A stretch of DNA of 5,185 bases from Chitinophagaceae bacterium UBA1953 (GTDB lineage: Bacteria; Bacteroidota; Bacteroidia; Chitinophagales; Chitinophagaceae): NCBI GenBank assembly GCA_002336115.1, contig DDEN01000039.1:1-5185 (forward strand), in the 5' to 3' direction. Below, one piece after another: positions 1-5,185 of the stretch. The position numbers were made by a program, and so were the translations under genes. The first letter of the stretch is position 1, and each line of letters opens with the position of its first letter. Below the pieces are notes generated by a model that saw nothing but the letters and a program-made list of their open reading frames with translations, searched no databases and had not been told where the DNA came from.

Positions 1-170
1 GCATGAAAGGTGTGATCACAGGATTTGGCCTCAATTCGTACCGGCTGGCTGTTGAGAGTTTTCTGAAGTGAAATGCGTAAGGTGAAACGCTCTGCCAGAG
101 CAGCTAAAACTGAAAGGTTCAAACTGAAGCGTTCATTACAACCTTTCAAATCGTCCAAAAGGATTTAATT
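1..170. other. left-edge stretch, coding status unresolved
   Basis: No gene can be assigned securely here. On the plus strand a frame open at the window edge runs to TGA at 69-71 and reads MKGVITGFGLNSYRLAVESF before its last residues; it could be the C-terminus of an upstream gene. Two bases later an ATG at 73 opens a 31-codon, very basic frame (starts MRKVKRSARAAK) ending at 168. On the minus strand a frame without an ATG (possible TTG at 156-158) stays open from 164 to the edge. These alternatives overlap and exclude each other in part. The stretch lies downstream of the glycosyltransferase stop codon. Confidence 0.3.
111..148 (-). terminator. inverted repeat downstream of glycosyltransferase, possible terminator
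   Basis: A perfect 9-bp inverted repeat, TGAAAGGTT at 111-119 and AACCTTTCA at 140-148, encloses a 20-nt loop. It begins 22 bp past the glycosyltransferase stop codon. On the minus strand the stem is followed by GTTTTAG, only a short T-run, so as an intrinsic terminator it is weak; on the plus strand no T-run follows. A direct repeat AAACTGAA (107-114 and 121-128) overlaps the structure. The repeat itself is certain; the terminator role is inferred from position. Confidence 0.3.
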
Positions 171-1193
171 CTATTCCGAAAACTTGCCGGGATCCAGTTG
201 GGTGAAAAGTGTTTTCTTGCGAAGGTAATGTTCTTTCACAAGGTTGCCCTTATATATCCCATGTACCATGCTCTGCTTGAATTTGCTGCGTTTTTCACGC
301 AAACTCCTGAAATGACTGTAGAAATACAGGTGAGCCCTGAGCACAGCATAGAAATCTTTAAAACCGGCTTCAAATAAAAATTTCAAGGCAGCTATTCCAT
401 CAAGTGGAAAGCGCACCGCAAAAACAGGCCATAAAAGCTCGGCTGGTAAATTTTTATATAACAGTGAAAGGTTATTCCTGAAGTTCAGGTAGGTTTTCTG
501 GGATGACTTTTTGGGTAAAGTTCCTCCGCCAACGTGGTATACAACTGAATCAGGACAGAACATTATTTTGTACCCTCCGTTTTTCAATCTCCAGCAAAAA
601 TCTATTTCTTCCATATGTGCGAAGAAATCTTCGTCGAAACCACCGAACTGCCGGTACAAATCAGCGCGCACAAACATACAGGCACCTGTAGCCCAGAAAA
701 TCTCCATGACATCATCGTATTGGCCGTTATCCTTTTCAAGATGCTGAAAAATGCGCCCACGGCAAAACGGGTATCCGTATTCATCAATAAATCCCCCGGC
801 GGCACCGGCATATTCAAATTTTTCTTTCTCGTAATATGATCGTAACTTAGGCTGGCAGGCTGCAATATTATGGTCGCTTTCCATCAGGCTGATCACAGGC
901 TCAATCCAATTAGGCGTAACTTCAATATCGGAGTTCAGCAAGATGTAATAATCAGCTTCAACACCGGCGAGAGCTTCATTATAACCTCGAGCAAATCCGC
1001 CATTGGTGAGATTAGAAATAATACGAACTCCAGGAAAATTATCCTGAAGAAATTCGATTGAACTATCAGTTGATGCATTATCGGCAATAATAACTTCCGC
1101 AATATCACGGCTGTTGGCAATTACTGAAGGTAGAAATTTTTCTAAAAATTCCCTGCCATTCCAGTTTAAAATAACTATAGCTATATGTGCCAA
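171..1193 (-). CDS. GT2-family glycosyltransferase (rhamnosyltransferase-like)
   Basis: Probable inverting glycosyltransferase of family 2 (GT-A fold) that moves a sugar from a nucleotide-sugar donor to an envelope glycan or lipid-linked acceptor at the cytoplasmic face of the membrane. The 340-residue protein opens with the classic IVILNWNG strand (residues 6-13), then ADNASTDSS (37-45, nucleotide binding), NLTNGGFARGYN (61-72), and NSD (87-89), the DXD-type metal site. GACMFVR (170-176) and GGFDEDFF...EEIDFCWR (184-202) supply the acceptor-side and catalytic-base region with acidic residues E195, E196 and D198. The C-terminal third is rich in aromatic and basic residues and probably contacts the membrane. 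This layout is that of WbbL/WcaA-like transferases; donor and acceptor cannot be read from the sequence. The start is TTG: an in-frame stop lies at 1227-1229, no ATG falls between, and the next Met is residue 104, beyond the core fold. It lies 205 bp downstream of the acyltransferase gene on the same strand, so it may be co-transcribed or have its own promoter. Confidence 0.9.
   Translation of the reverse strand: MAHIAIVILNWNGREFLEKFLPSVIANSRDIAEVIIADNASTDSSIEFLQDNFPGVRIISNLTNGGFARGYNEALAGVEADYYILLNSDIEVTPNWIEPVISLMESDHNIAACQPKLRSYYEKEKFEYAGAAGGFIDEYGYPFCRGRIFQHLEKDNGQYDDVMEIFWATGACMFVRADLYRQFGGFDEDFFAHMEEIDFCWRLKNGGYKIMFCPDSVVYHVGGGTLPKKSSQKTYLNFRNNLSLLYKNLPAELLWPVFAVRFPLDGIAALKFLFEAGFKDFYAVLRAHLYFYSHFRSLREKRSKFKQSMVHGIYKGNLVKEHYLRKKTLFTQLDPGKFSE
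1191..1193 (-). promoter_or_regulatory. TTG start codon of the glycosyltransferase
   Basis: The frame reads TTG-GCA-CAT-ATA directly into the conserved IVILNWNG motif, matching where family members normally begin. Upstream codons up to the in-frame TAG at 1227-1229 contain no ATG or GTG. No Shine-Dalgarno sequence is visible; the leader is A/T-rich (AATCAATAAAATAG), as is common in Bacteroidota. An ATG-to-TTG change would lower translation, but this is an inference. Confidence 0.7.
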
Positions 1194-1228
1194 TTGAACT
1201 ATTTTATTGATTGATAAGTAATAAGCCT

Positions 1229-1248
1229 ATATTGCCTTTGGCAAATAT
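1229..1248. repeat. small hairpin in the glycosyltransferase leader
   Basis: TTGCC-TTT-GGCAA (1232-1244) is a perfect 5-bp stem with a 3-nt loop. It extends to ATATTGCC/GGCAAATAT (1229-1248) if one A is bulged. It lies about 36-55 bases upstream of the TTG start, next to an 8-T run (1256-1263, an A-tract on the minus strand). It could be a leader hairpin or a protein-binding dyad; no function can be assigned. Confidence 0.3.
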
Positions 1249-1314
1249 GCCTGTATTTTTTTTCTGCGAATTTAGAGATTATTCAGTTCGTAACTATTGG
1301 GAACTTAACAATTG

Positions 1315-1322
1315 CAAAAATA
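1315..1322 (-). promoter_or_regulatory. possible -7 box for the glycosyltransferase
   Basis: On the minus strand the bases read TATTTTTG, matching the Bacteroidota -7 consensus TAnnTTTG. Transcription would start near 1308, giving a leader of about 115 nt that includes the 1229-1248 hairpin. No TTG-type -33 element sits at the expected distance of about 19-21 bp, so the call rests on one motif in AT-rich DNA and may be chance. Confidence 0.2.
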
Positions 1323-1398
1323 CATATCAGTCTGAATACCGGAATAGCGGATTGTGATAAATTAACAAAACGAAAATCATGCTCATGTAATGTCCTGA

Positions 1399-2289
1399 TT
1401 AGCTAACTTTTTTAGCCTGATATTTCCAGCGTCTGTGCGACCATAGCCAGATTTCGGGCTGTTTTATAATATCATCTTCGAGCATTTTTACATGCTTATT
1501 TGTAATTTCATAGGTTGGGTTTTCTTTTGGTGATGCCGTGATCAATTCGTAGCTGATGTGGTACAGGCCACGCGCAGGTTTTGATACATGACAGAAAACA
1601 ACGGCAAAATTTAATGATTTGGCAATGCGTTCAGGTCCCAGGAATACACCGCTATCCTGGTTCAGAAATGAAGTCCGGTATTGAATTTGGTCGCGGTGTG
1701 GGGTTTGATCAGCTATTGTAATAATCATGCTGGTTTTATGCCTCACTGCGGCCAGGTGCTTCGCTGTTTGGTTAAAAGGGATAATTTCCGAATAACCTTC
1801 CTGCAACCGCATCCTGAGCTGTGTAAATATTTTATCGAAATGAGGATTGCTGACTTCTTTTGCAACAACGCCTACATAATCAAAACTTCTTCCTGAATAA
1901 CAAACGCGCTGGCTGATCCACTCCCAGTTGCCACTATGACTCATAACTACAACCACGCCTTTTTTATCGCTTGCAAGTTGTGTAAGAACCTGTTCGTCCG
2001 ACACAGTAACGCGTTCGAAAAGCTCCTTTTCGGATAAACTGAAGAGCTTAATGATTTCGACAAAAAGATCTGAAAAATGGCGGTAAAATCCCTTGAAAAT
2101 TGAATCAATTTCAGTTTCACTTTTCGCCGGGAACGATTTACGCAGATTTTCTAAAATTACTTTCTTCCTGTATTTCAGAACTTTACTGAACAAAGGCTGT
2201 AATATGCCAGACAAAACGAATAGGATACGCACTGGCAATAGGCTGATTAACTTAAGGAGTGATTTTATTGCCCGGTATAACAATTTCAT
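1399..2289 (-). CDS. LpxL/HtrB-family lysophospholipid (lipid A) acyltransferase
   Basis: Membrane-associated acyltransferase of the LpxL/LpxM (HtrB/MsbB) family, expected to transfer a secondary acyl chain to a lipid A precursor or a related lysolipid at the inner face of the cytoplasmic membrane. The 296-residue protein is full length for this family. It has a hydrophobic N-terminal anchor (about 10-35), the basic YRKKVILENLRKSFP segment (40-54) typical of the family, the catalytic HX4E motif HSGNWE (H118, E123), ADQTP (193-197) in the second conserved block, and the near-terminal PEIWLWSHRRWK signature (278-289). All catalytic residues are present. ATG at 2287-2289 starts the protein just before the anchor, as in relatives. 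It is the first gene of the leftward pair and is divergent from the kinase. It could instead acylate a non-lipid-A substrate such as an aminolipid. I give no symbol because LpxL and LpxM cannot be separated here. Confidence 0.92.
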   Translation of the reverse strand: MKLLYRAIKSLLKLISLLPVRILFVLSGILQPLFSKVLKYRKKVILENLRKSFPAKSETEIDSIFKGFYRHFSDLFVEIIKLFSLSEKELFERVTVSDEQVLTQLASDKKGVVVVMSHSGNWEWISQRVCYSGRSFDYVGVVAKEVSNPHFDKIFTQLRMRLQEGYSEIIPFNQTAKHLAAVRHKTSMIITIADQTPHRDQIQYRTSFLNQDSGVFLGPERIAKSLNFAVVFCHVSKPARGLYHISYELITASPKENPTYEITNKHVKMLEDDIIKQPEIWLWSHRRWKYQAKKVS

Positions 2290-2377
2290 ATTCAGTATGT
2301 AAATTAAAGTTGAATGGCATCAGAGCAACCGCTGTAAGCAGGATATTGTGGATTTACCCGATTGAAACAGATGACCG

Positions 2378-2385
2378 CAAATTTA
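2378..2385 (-). promoter_or_regulatory. possible -7 box for the acyltransferase
   Basis: The minus strand reads TAAATTTG, an exact TAnnTTTG match. Transcription would start near 2371, leaving a leader of about 80 nt before the ATG at 2289. No TTG lies at the usual -33 distance, so support is limited to one motif and its placement. Confidence 0.25.
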
Positions 2386-3030
2386 ATCAATTCTCAATAA
2401 TGCGAGGTGCATGCTTTGTCTAAATAAAAAACAAAATTCTCAATTTGCGCCAGATTGAAAGCTTTGAATGGTTCGATGTTTCAAGATAAAATACGTGCAG
2501 CAAAAAAATGTATAATCAGTTCAAGCATGAATTTGAGCTTGTAAATAACAGATTTTCATACGAATGAAAAATGACTGTCGAGAGTGGATCAAGACTGTTG
2601 CGAAGCGCTTTATGATCAAAAAAGTAATATCTGTCAAACTGGTATGTTTTTTGGACAAATGATTCATTTATTAATAACTGTTTTGGGATTTTTGATCTCA
2701 AATCATAATGATACAGAAATTAGCTGATTCAAATTTCAGGTCAATTATAATTTTCAATGCGGAAGTAACAGTACGACAATCCAAGTCCGCTTATGGTTGT
2801 AATATAAGGTGACGAAAGAAAAGAATTGAACAGCAATGGGATACCCAATGTTTTATTATTTCATAACAAAGATTTAAGTATATTTTTTGCCGCTTGTATA
2901 ATTAAAGGTTCATCTTTGAAATGTATCAACAAAAATCGGTTCACGGATTAATACCGCGACCCGTGCTATAGAATAAGCTTTGGTGGTTTTCTAACAGAAA
3001 CAGGAATAAAACCCAATTACAACATTTAAC

Positions 3031-3035
3031 AAGGA
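3031..3035 (+). promoter_or_regulatory. possible ribosome binding site of the kinase
   Basis: AAGGA ends 11 nt before the ATG at 3047, followed by the A-rich CTTAAAAGAT. It is the only Shine-Dalgarno-like sequence seen upstream of a gene in this window. The spacing is slightly long, and Bacteroidota often do not depend on such sites. It supports the choice of ATG 3047, since the frame upstream has no other ATG before the stop at 2969-2971. Confidence 0.35.
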
Positions 3036-3046
3036 ACTTAAAAGAT

Positions 3047-3904
3047 ATGACTCACCATAAGCTTCTGCAGTACCAGCTAAATAATTACTTTGATACCAAA
3101 TTACCGGGTGACGAAAAGTTCCTTCAGTTTATTACTGCAATCAATGAGTCGTATCATGCTTTCGATAAGGATCGGGAGCTTTCAGAACATGATTTTAAAG
3201 TAAGTCAGCAGGAATTTGATGAAATAAATTCACTTATAAAAGAGGAAATCGAACTCAGAAAACAATCAATCCTGAAATTGAAACATGCACTTCGGGAGAT
3301 AAATCCGAATGAAAAGGATGCTTTTAGAGAAAATGACGATTTGATCGAGATCGTCGATACACTCAAGCTGGAAATTACAAAAAGAAAAGAAGCTGAAATT
3401 AAGATGCTGCAGGCTAAAGAAGAAGCTGAAAAAGCTTGCCTGGCTAAATCTGAATTTCTTAACATCATGAGCCACGAAATAAGGACTCCGCTTAATGTGG
3501 TAATCGGAATGGGTCACCTGCTTTTGAATTCAAATCCCCGGCCCGACCAATTTGAAAACCTCAGAATGTTGAAAACCTCTGCCGATAATCTTTTAGTTCT
3601 GGTTAATGATATCCTTGATTTTAATACCATTGAAGCCGGCAAACTTGAACTTGAAGAAGACGCTTTTAATCTTGAAAAACTTGTGTCGGAGATTATTGCC
3701 GCGAACAGTTATGTTGCCCAGGAAAAGGAAAATAAAATCGAGCTTCAAATAGACCAAAATCTGCCATCCGTCATTTTAAGCGATTCGCATCGGCTCAGCC
3801 AGGTGTTGAACCACCTGGTTTCCAATGCAGTAAAGTTTACAAGTAAAGGCATCATACGGGTAACGATCGGGGTTATTGAAAAAAGTATGAATCGGCAGTT
3901 TTAA
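3047..3904 (+). CDS. hybrid sensor histidine kinase, N-terminal part (frameshifted)
   Basis: First part of a cytoplasmic hybrid histidine kinase: 285 codons, of which about 279 belong to the original protein. There is no signal peptide, membrane segment or recognisable sensor domain. Residues 1-45 include YHAFDKDREL, a segment common just before the kinase core of Bacteroidota hybrid kinases. Residues about 46-135 are charged and heptad-like (coiled coil), ending in LKLEITKRKEAE. The HisKA domain follows, with H-box SHEIRTPLN (142-150) and phospho-acceptor H143. The HATPase domain begins with the N-box in HRLSQVLNHLVSNAVKFT (248-265), Mg-binding N260. The frame then runs out after VIEK into six unrelated residues and a TAA at 3902. 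The truncated product lacks the G1, F and G2 boxes and could not bind ATP normally. The matching remainder lies one frame away starting at 3880. Input probably comes from a separate sensor protein, which is an inference. Confidence 0.88.
   Translation: MTHHKLLQYQLNNYFDTKLPGDEKFLQFITAINESYHAFDKDRELSEHDFKVSQQEFDEINSLIKEEIELRKQSILKLKHALREINPNEKDAFRENDDLIEIVDTLKLEITKRKEAEIKMLQAKEEAEKACLAKSEFLNIMSHEIRTPLNVVIGMGHLLLNSNPRPDQFENLRMLKTSADNLLVLVNDILDFNTIEAGKLELEEDAFNLEKLVSEIIAANSYVAQEKENKIELQIDQNLPSVILSDSHRLSQVLNHLVSNAVKFTSKGIIRVTIGVIEKSMNRQF
3878..3885 (+). other. frameshift site in an A-run splitting the kinase gene
   Basis: G followed by six A and G (A-run 3879-3884). In the first frame the codons are GAA-AAA-AGT, leading to TAA at 3902. 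With a seventh A they become GAA-AAA-AAG-TAT, giving VIEKKYESAVLRFSVADTG, which joins the N-box half to the G1 box without a gap. The downstream frame has its own stop at 3877-3879, so the join must fall in this short run. A single-base loss (mutation, or a homopolymer sequencing or assembly error) explains it. A -1 slip of tRNA-Lys on AAA here would produce the same protein, though the zero-frame phase does not match the classical X-XXY-YYZ heptamer. Confidence 0.85.
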
Positions 3905-4542
3905 GGTTCTCAGTAGCGGATACAGGTATTGGTATTGCCCAGGAAAAACTTGAATATATTTTCAACCCGTTTATGCAGGCATCTACAGCCTTAACCCGTA
4001 ATTATGGAGGTACAGGGCTTGGGTTGGCCATCACCAGGCGCATTCTTCAGCTTTTCAATAGCGAGTTAAAAGTGAATTCTGAAGTCGGAAAAGGTTCAAC
4101 GTTCGAGTTTTCAGCCGATTTGAAAACTAAAGAAATGAAAATGCTGAACAATACATTTGAAGGTGAAACAGAAAGCGATTTCAAAAATAAACGCATTCTG
4201 CTTGTTGAAGATACATTGATGAACATACTTGTAGCCTCACAATTACTCGAGGGCTGGAATGCCGAAGTTGTAGTAGCCGAAAACGGGCTGATTGCTGTCG
4301 AAATAGCCAGGAAAGAACATTTTGACCTGGTTTTGATGGATCTGCAAATGCCGGTGATGGATGGCTATACTGCAACCATTCAGATACGTGAATTTAATAA
4401 AACTGTTCCTATTATTGCTTTAACAGCCGCCGACACCAGTAATATCAGGGAAAAGGTTCTGGCTGTTGGAATGCAGGATTATATCACAAAGCCAATTCAT
4501 CCTGACGAGTTTTTCCTCAGGCTCAAAAAATATTTTGCTTAA
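3880..4542 (+). CDS. hybrid histidine kinase, C-terminal part: ATP-binding end plus receiver
   Basis: Second part of the same kinase, in the -1 frame. Homology begins at 3880; the first ATG in this frame is only at 3973 (giving a 189-residue protein) and would omit the G1 box, so independent translation would not yield a working ATPase domain. Numbered in the restored 498-residue protein: G1 box DTGIGI (292-297), F-box region IFNPFMQAS (305-313), G2 box GGTGLGLAI (321-329). A short linker leads to a receiver (about 383-498): RILLVED with acidic pair E388/D389, phospho-acceptor D432 in LMDLQMP, T460 in ALTA, K482 in TKP. All key residues of a working receiver are present and it ends the protein, so no DNA-binding output follows. 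The receiver would take phosphate from H143 and pass it to an HPt protein; one is encoded convergently 86 bp downstream. No clear terminator lies between them. Confidence 0.85.
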   Translation, partial: KKYESAVLRFSVADTGIGIAQEKLEYIFNPFMQASTALTRNYGGTGLGLAITRRILQLFNSELKVNSEVGKGSTFEFSADLKTKEMKMLNNTFEGETESDFKNKRILLVEDTLMNILVASQLLEGWNAEVVVAENGLIAVEIARKEHFDLVLMDLQMPVMDGYTATIQIREFNKTVPIIALTAADTSNIREKVLAVGMQDYITKPIHPDEFFLRLKKYFA

Positions 4543-4628
4543 GCCAACCTCAGACATTGCCCGGATATGAGTCATACAAATTTTAAAGAAGGCTAAGTTA
4601 TTTATTTGATATCCCGAAATATACCAAA

Positions 4629-4976
4629 TTACTGCTGGTTGAGTTTTTCTTTAAAATTCGTCAGTTCCAGCAACAGGTTTGTGGTAAGCGTTTGGAACTC
4701 AATGAACAATTTCTCAAGACCATCAATTTCTGCATTGCTTGCCTTAGCTTCCAGTTTACCTGCAATTACAAATGCATCATTATCCATAAAGTTGGCAATG
4801 ATTCCCTTCATACTGTGAGCGTTAAATTTGAGTTTTTCCAGATCGTTTTCCCCCAGATTTTTGTGAATGGTTTCTAATCTCTCATTATAACTATCGAGGT
4901 ATAAATCAATAATTTTAATTACAACTTCTTTGCTGTAATACTTGAAGTTTTCCTCGAGCTGGATATAATCTATCAT
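4629..4976 (-). CDS. stand-alone HPt (histidine phosphotransfer) protein
   Basis: A small cytoplasmic phosphorelay carrier of 115 residues, the usual size for a single four-helix-bundle HPt domain. It contains the signature AHSMKGIIANF (53-63), in which H54 is the phosphorylated histidine, K57 and G58 are the conserved following residues, and IIANF replaces the usual SSANLG-type end. The rest is predicted helical: YSKEVVIKIIDLYLDSY (14-30) before the active helix and LEKLFIEFQTL (87-97) after it. ATG at 4974-4976 opens the frame; no transmembrane or DNA-binding part is present. The gene faces the hybrid kinase tail to tail, 86 bp apart, so it is transcribed separately yet is the obvious partner for the kinase's receiver (D432 to H54). 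The next acceptor, a response regulator, is not in the window. Family assignment is strong; the partnership is inferred from adjacency. Confidence 0.9.
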   Translation of the reverse strand: MIDYIQLEENFKYYSKEVVIKIIDLYLDSYNERLETIHKNLGENDLEKLKFNAHSMKGIIANFMDNDAFVIAGKLEAKASNAEIDGLEKLFIEFQTLTTNLLLELTNFKEKLNQQ

Positions 4977-5022
4977 TTTGATAATTCAATTATTGATGTT
5001 TTGTCTCTCTTATTAAAGGCTG

Positions 5023-5030
5023 CAAATATA
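5023..5030 (-). promoter_or_regulatory. candidate -7 promoter box of the HPt gene
   Basis: The minus strand reads TATATTTG, an exact match to the Bacteroidota -7 consensus TAnnTTTG, 46 bp upstream of the HPt ATG. Transcription would start near 5016, leaving a leader of about 40 nt. A TTG at -33 is absent. Of the promoter motifs in this window it is the best placed. Confidence 0.4.
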
Positions 5031-5185
5031 AAGCAGAAAATCTTTAATACGGGGGGTTAAAGCAGATCAACGAATGAATTTAAAATCCGGTAAAAGGACA
5101 GTTTAAATCCATGATCAGGATGAACTTCATTGGGTATTAAGGATTTCCATTTACCGGAAAAAGAAGCCTGTTAGTATAATCATGT
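5031..5185. other. right-edge stretch without an assignable gene
   Basis: No complete gene is visible. The minus strand has a frame from 5170 down to a TAA at 5057-5059 (37 codons) with protein-like composition, including NEVHPDHGFKLSFYRILNSF, but it has an in-frame stop immediately upstream (5171-5173) and no ATG. It could be the end of a broken gene or chance. A run of six G sits at 5051-5056. Confidence 0.3.

Larger units (their letters stand above)
2290..3046. other. 757-bp divergent intergenic region without a convincing gene
   Basis: This AT-rich stretch lies between the oppositely oriented acyltransferase and kinase genes. Stops are frequent in most frames. The longest frame, minus strand 2701-2516 (61 codons, TTG start), matches nothing I recognise and has no coding character. 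Small dyads are present: TTATTAATAA (2668-2677), TGGG-ATA-CCCA (2837-2847), and CACGG (2942-2946) with CCGTG (2961-2965), the last about 80 bp before the kinase start. I see no tRNA, insertion sequence end, CRISPR or recognisable riboswitch. The length exceeds what two divergent promoters need, so a degraded gene or small RNA is possible but not shown. Confidence 0.55.

Noticed and set aside
89..101. 13-bp palindrome GCTCTGCCAGAGC
   Set aside because: It has a one-base centre and no T-run on either side, and lies within possible coding frames; too little to call a regulatory site.
503..1061. Several plus- and minus-strand frames of 61-87 codons inside the glycosyltransferase gene
   Set aside because: They overlap a gene with clear family motifs on the minus strand and show no motifs themselves; they are shadows.
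2516..2701. 61-codon minus-strand frame in the intergenic region
   Set aside because: It starts at TTG, has no recognisable motif, no upstream ribosome site or promoter, and odd composition (many S, N, F, Y) as expected of AT-rich non-coding DNA.
2911..2918. CATCTTTG with TTG 21 bp upstream as a kinase promoter
   Set aside because: The -7 box deviates at its first base and the distance to the gene is about 130 bp; nearby TATAAT (2897-2902) has no -35 partner. Not strong enough to annotate.
3205..3517. Two minus-strand frames rich in Ser/Phe opposite the kinase coiled coil
   Set aside because: Their serine and phenylalanine richness is the antisense image of the Lys/Glu-rich coiled coil on the plus strand.
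4539..4614. Possible terminator between kinase and HPt (TTAAGCC/GGCTAA and GGATAT/ATATCC pairings)
   Set aside because: The stems are 6-7 bp with loops of 40 bases or more, a bulge in one, and no real T-run; chance pairing is likely.
1..5185. CRISPR, tRNA/rRNA, insertion sequences, toxin-antitoxin or defence genes
   Set aside because: I looked on both strands and saw no regularly spaced repeats, terminal inverted repeats, cloverleaf structure or matching protein motifs.

Overview
This AT-rich window looks like chromosomal DNA from a member of the Bacteroidota. The grounds are the style of the proteins (a short LpxL/HtrB-like acyltransferase next to a family 2 glycosyltransferase, and a hybrid kinase whose N-terminus carries a YHAFDKDREL-type linker), starts with little or no Shine-Dalgarno sequence, and TAnnTTTG-like -7 boxes upstream of several genes. 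This placement is inferred from sequence character, not from a database comparison.

Left half (minus strand): an LpxL/HtrB-family lysophospholipid acyltransferase (2289 to 1399) is followed 205 bp later by a GT2 glycosyltransferase (1193 to 171) that begins at a TTG codon. Both are expected to act at the inner membrane/cytoplasm interface on envelope lipids or glycans (lipid A acylation; O-antigen or other surface sugar transfer). Positions 1-170 hold a 9-bp inverted repeat that may end the glycosyltransferase transcript, plus short open frames of uncertain meaning on both strands.

Middle: 757 bp (2290-3046) without a convincing gene separate the divergent acyltransferase and kinase genes.

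Right half: a soluble hybrid histidine kinase (3047-4542, plus strand; coiled-coil linker, HisKA, HATPase, receiver) is split by a one-base frameshift in an A-run at 3879-3884, inside the ATPase domain. Restoring one A gives a continuous protein of about 498 residues with every kinase and receiver motif intact. Facing it tail to tail is a gene for a stand-alone HPt protein (4976 to 4629). Together they look like the first three steps of a His-Asp-His phosphorelay. No sensor domain and no output regulator are visible in the window, so both must be supplied from elsewhere. Positions 4977-5185 hold a likely HPt promoter and nothing else secure.

I found no CRISPR array, tRNA, rRNA, insertion sequence or defence system. 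The most noteworthy item is the frameshifted kinase, which could be a sequencing error, a young pseudogene or a slippage-dependent gene.
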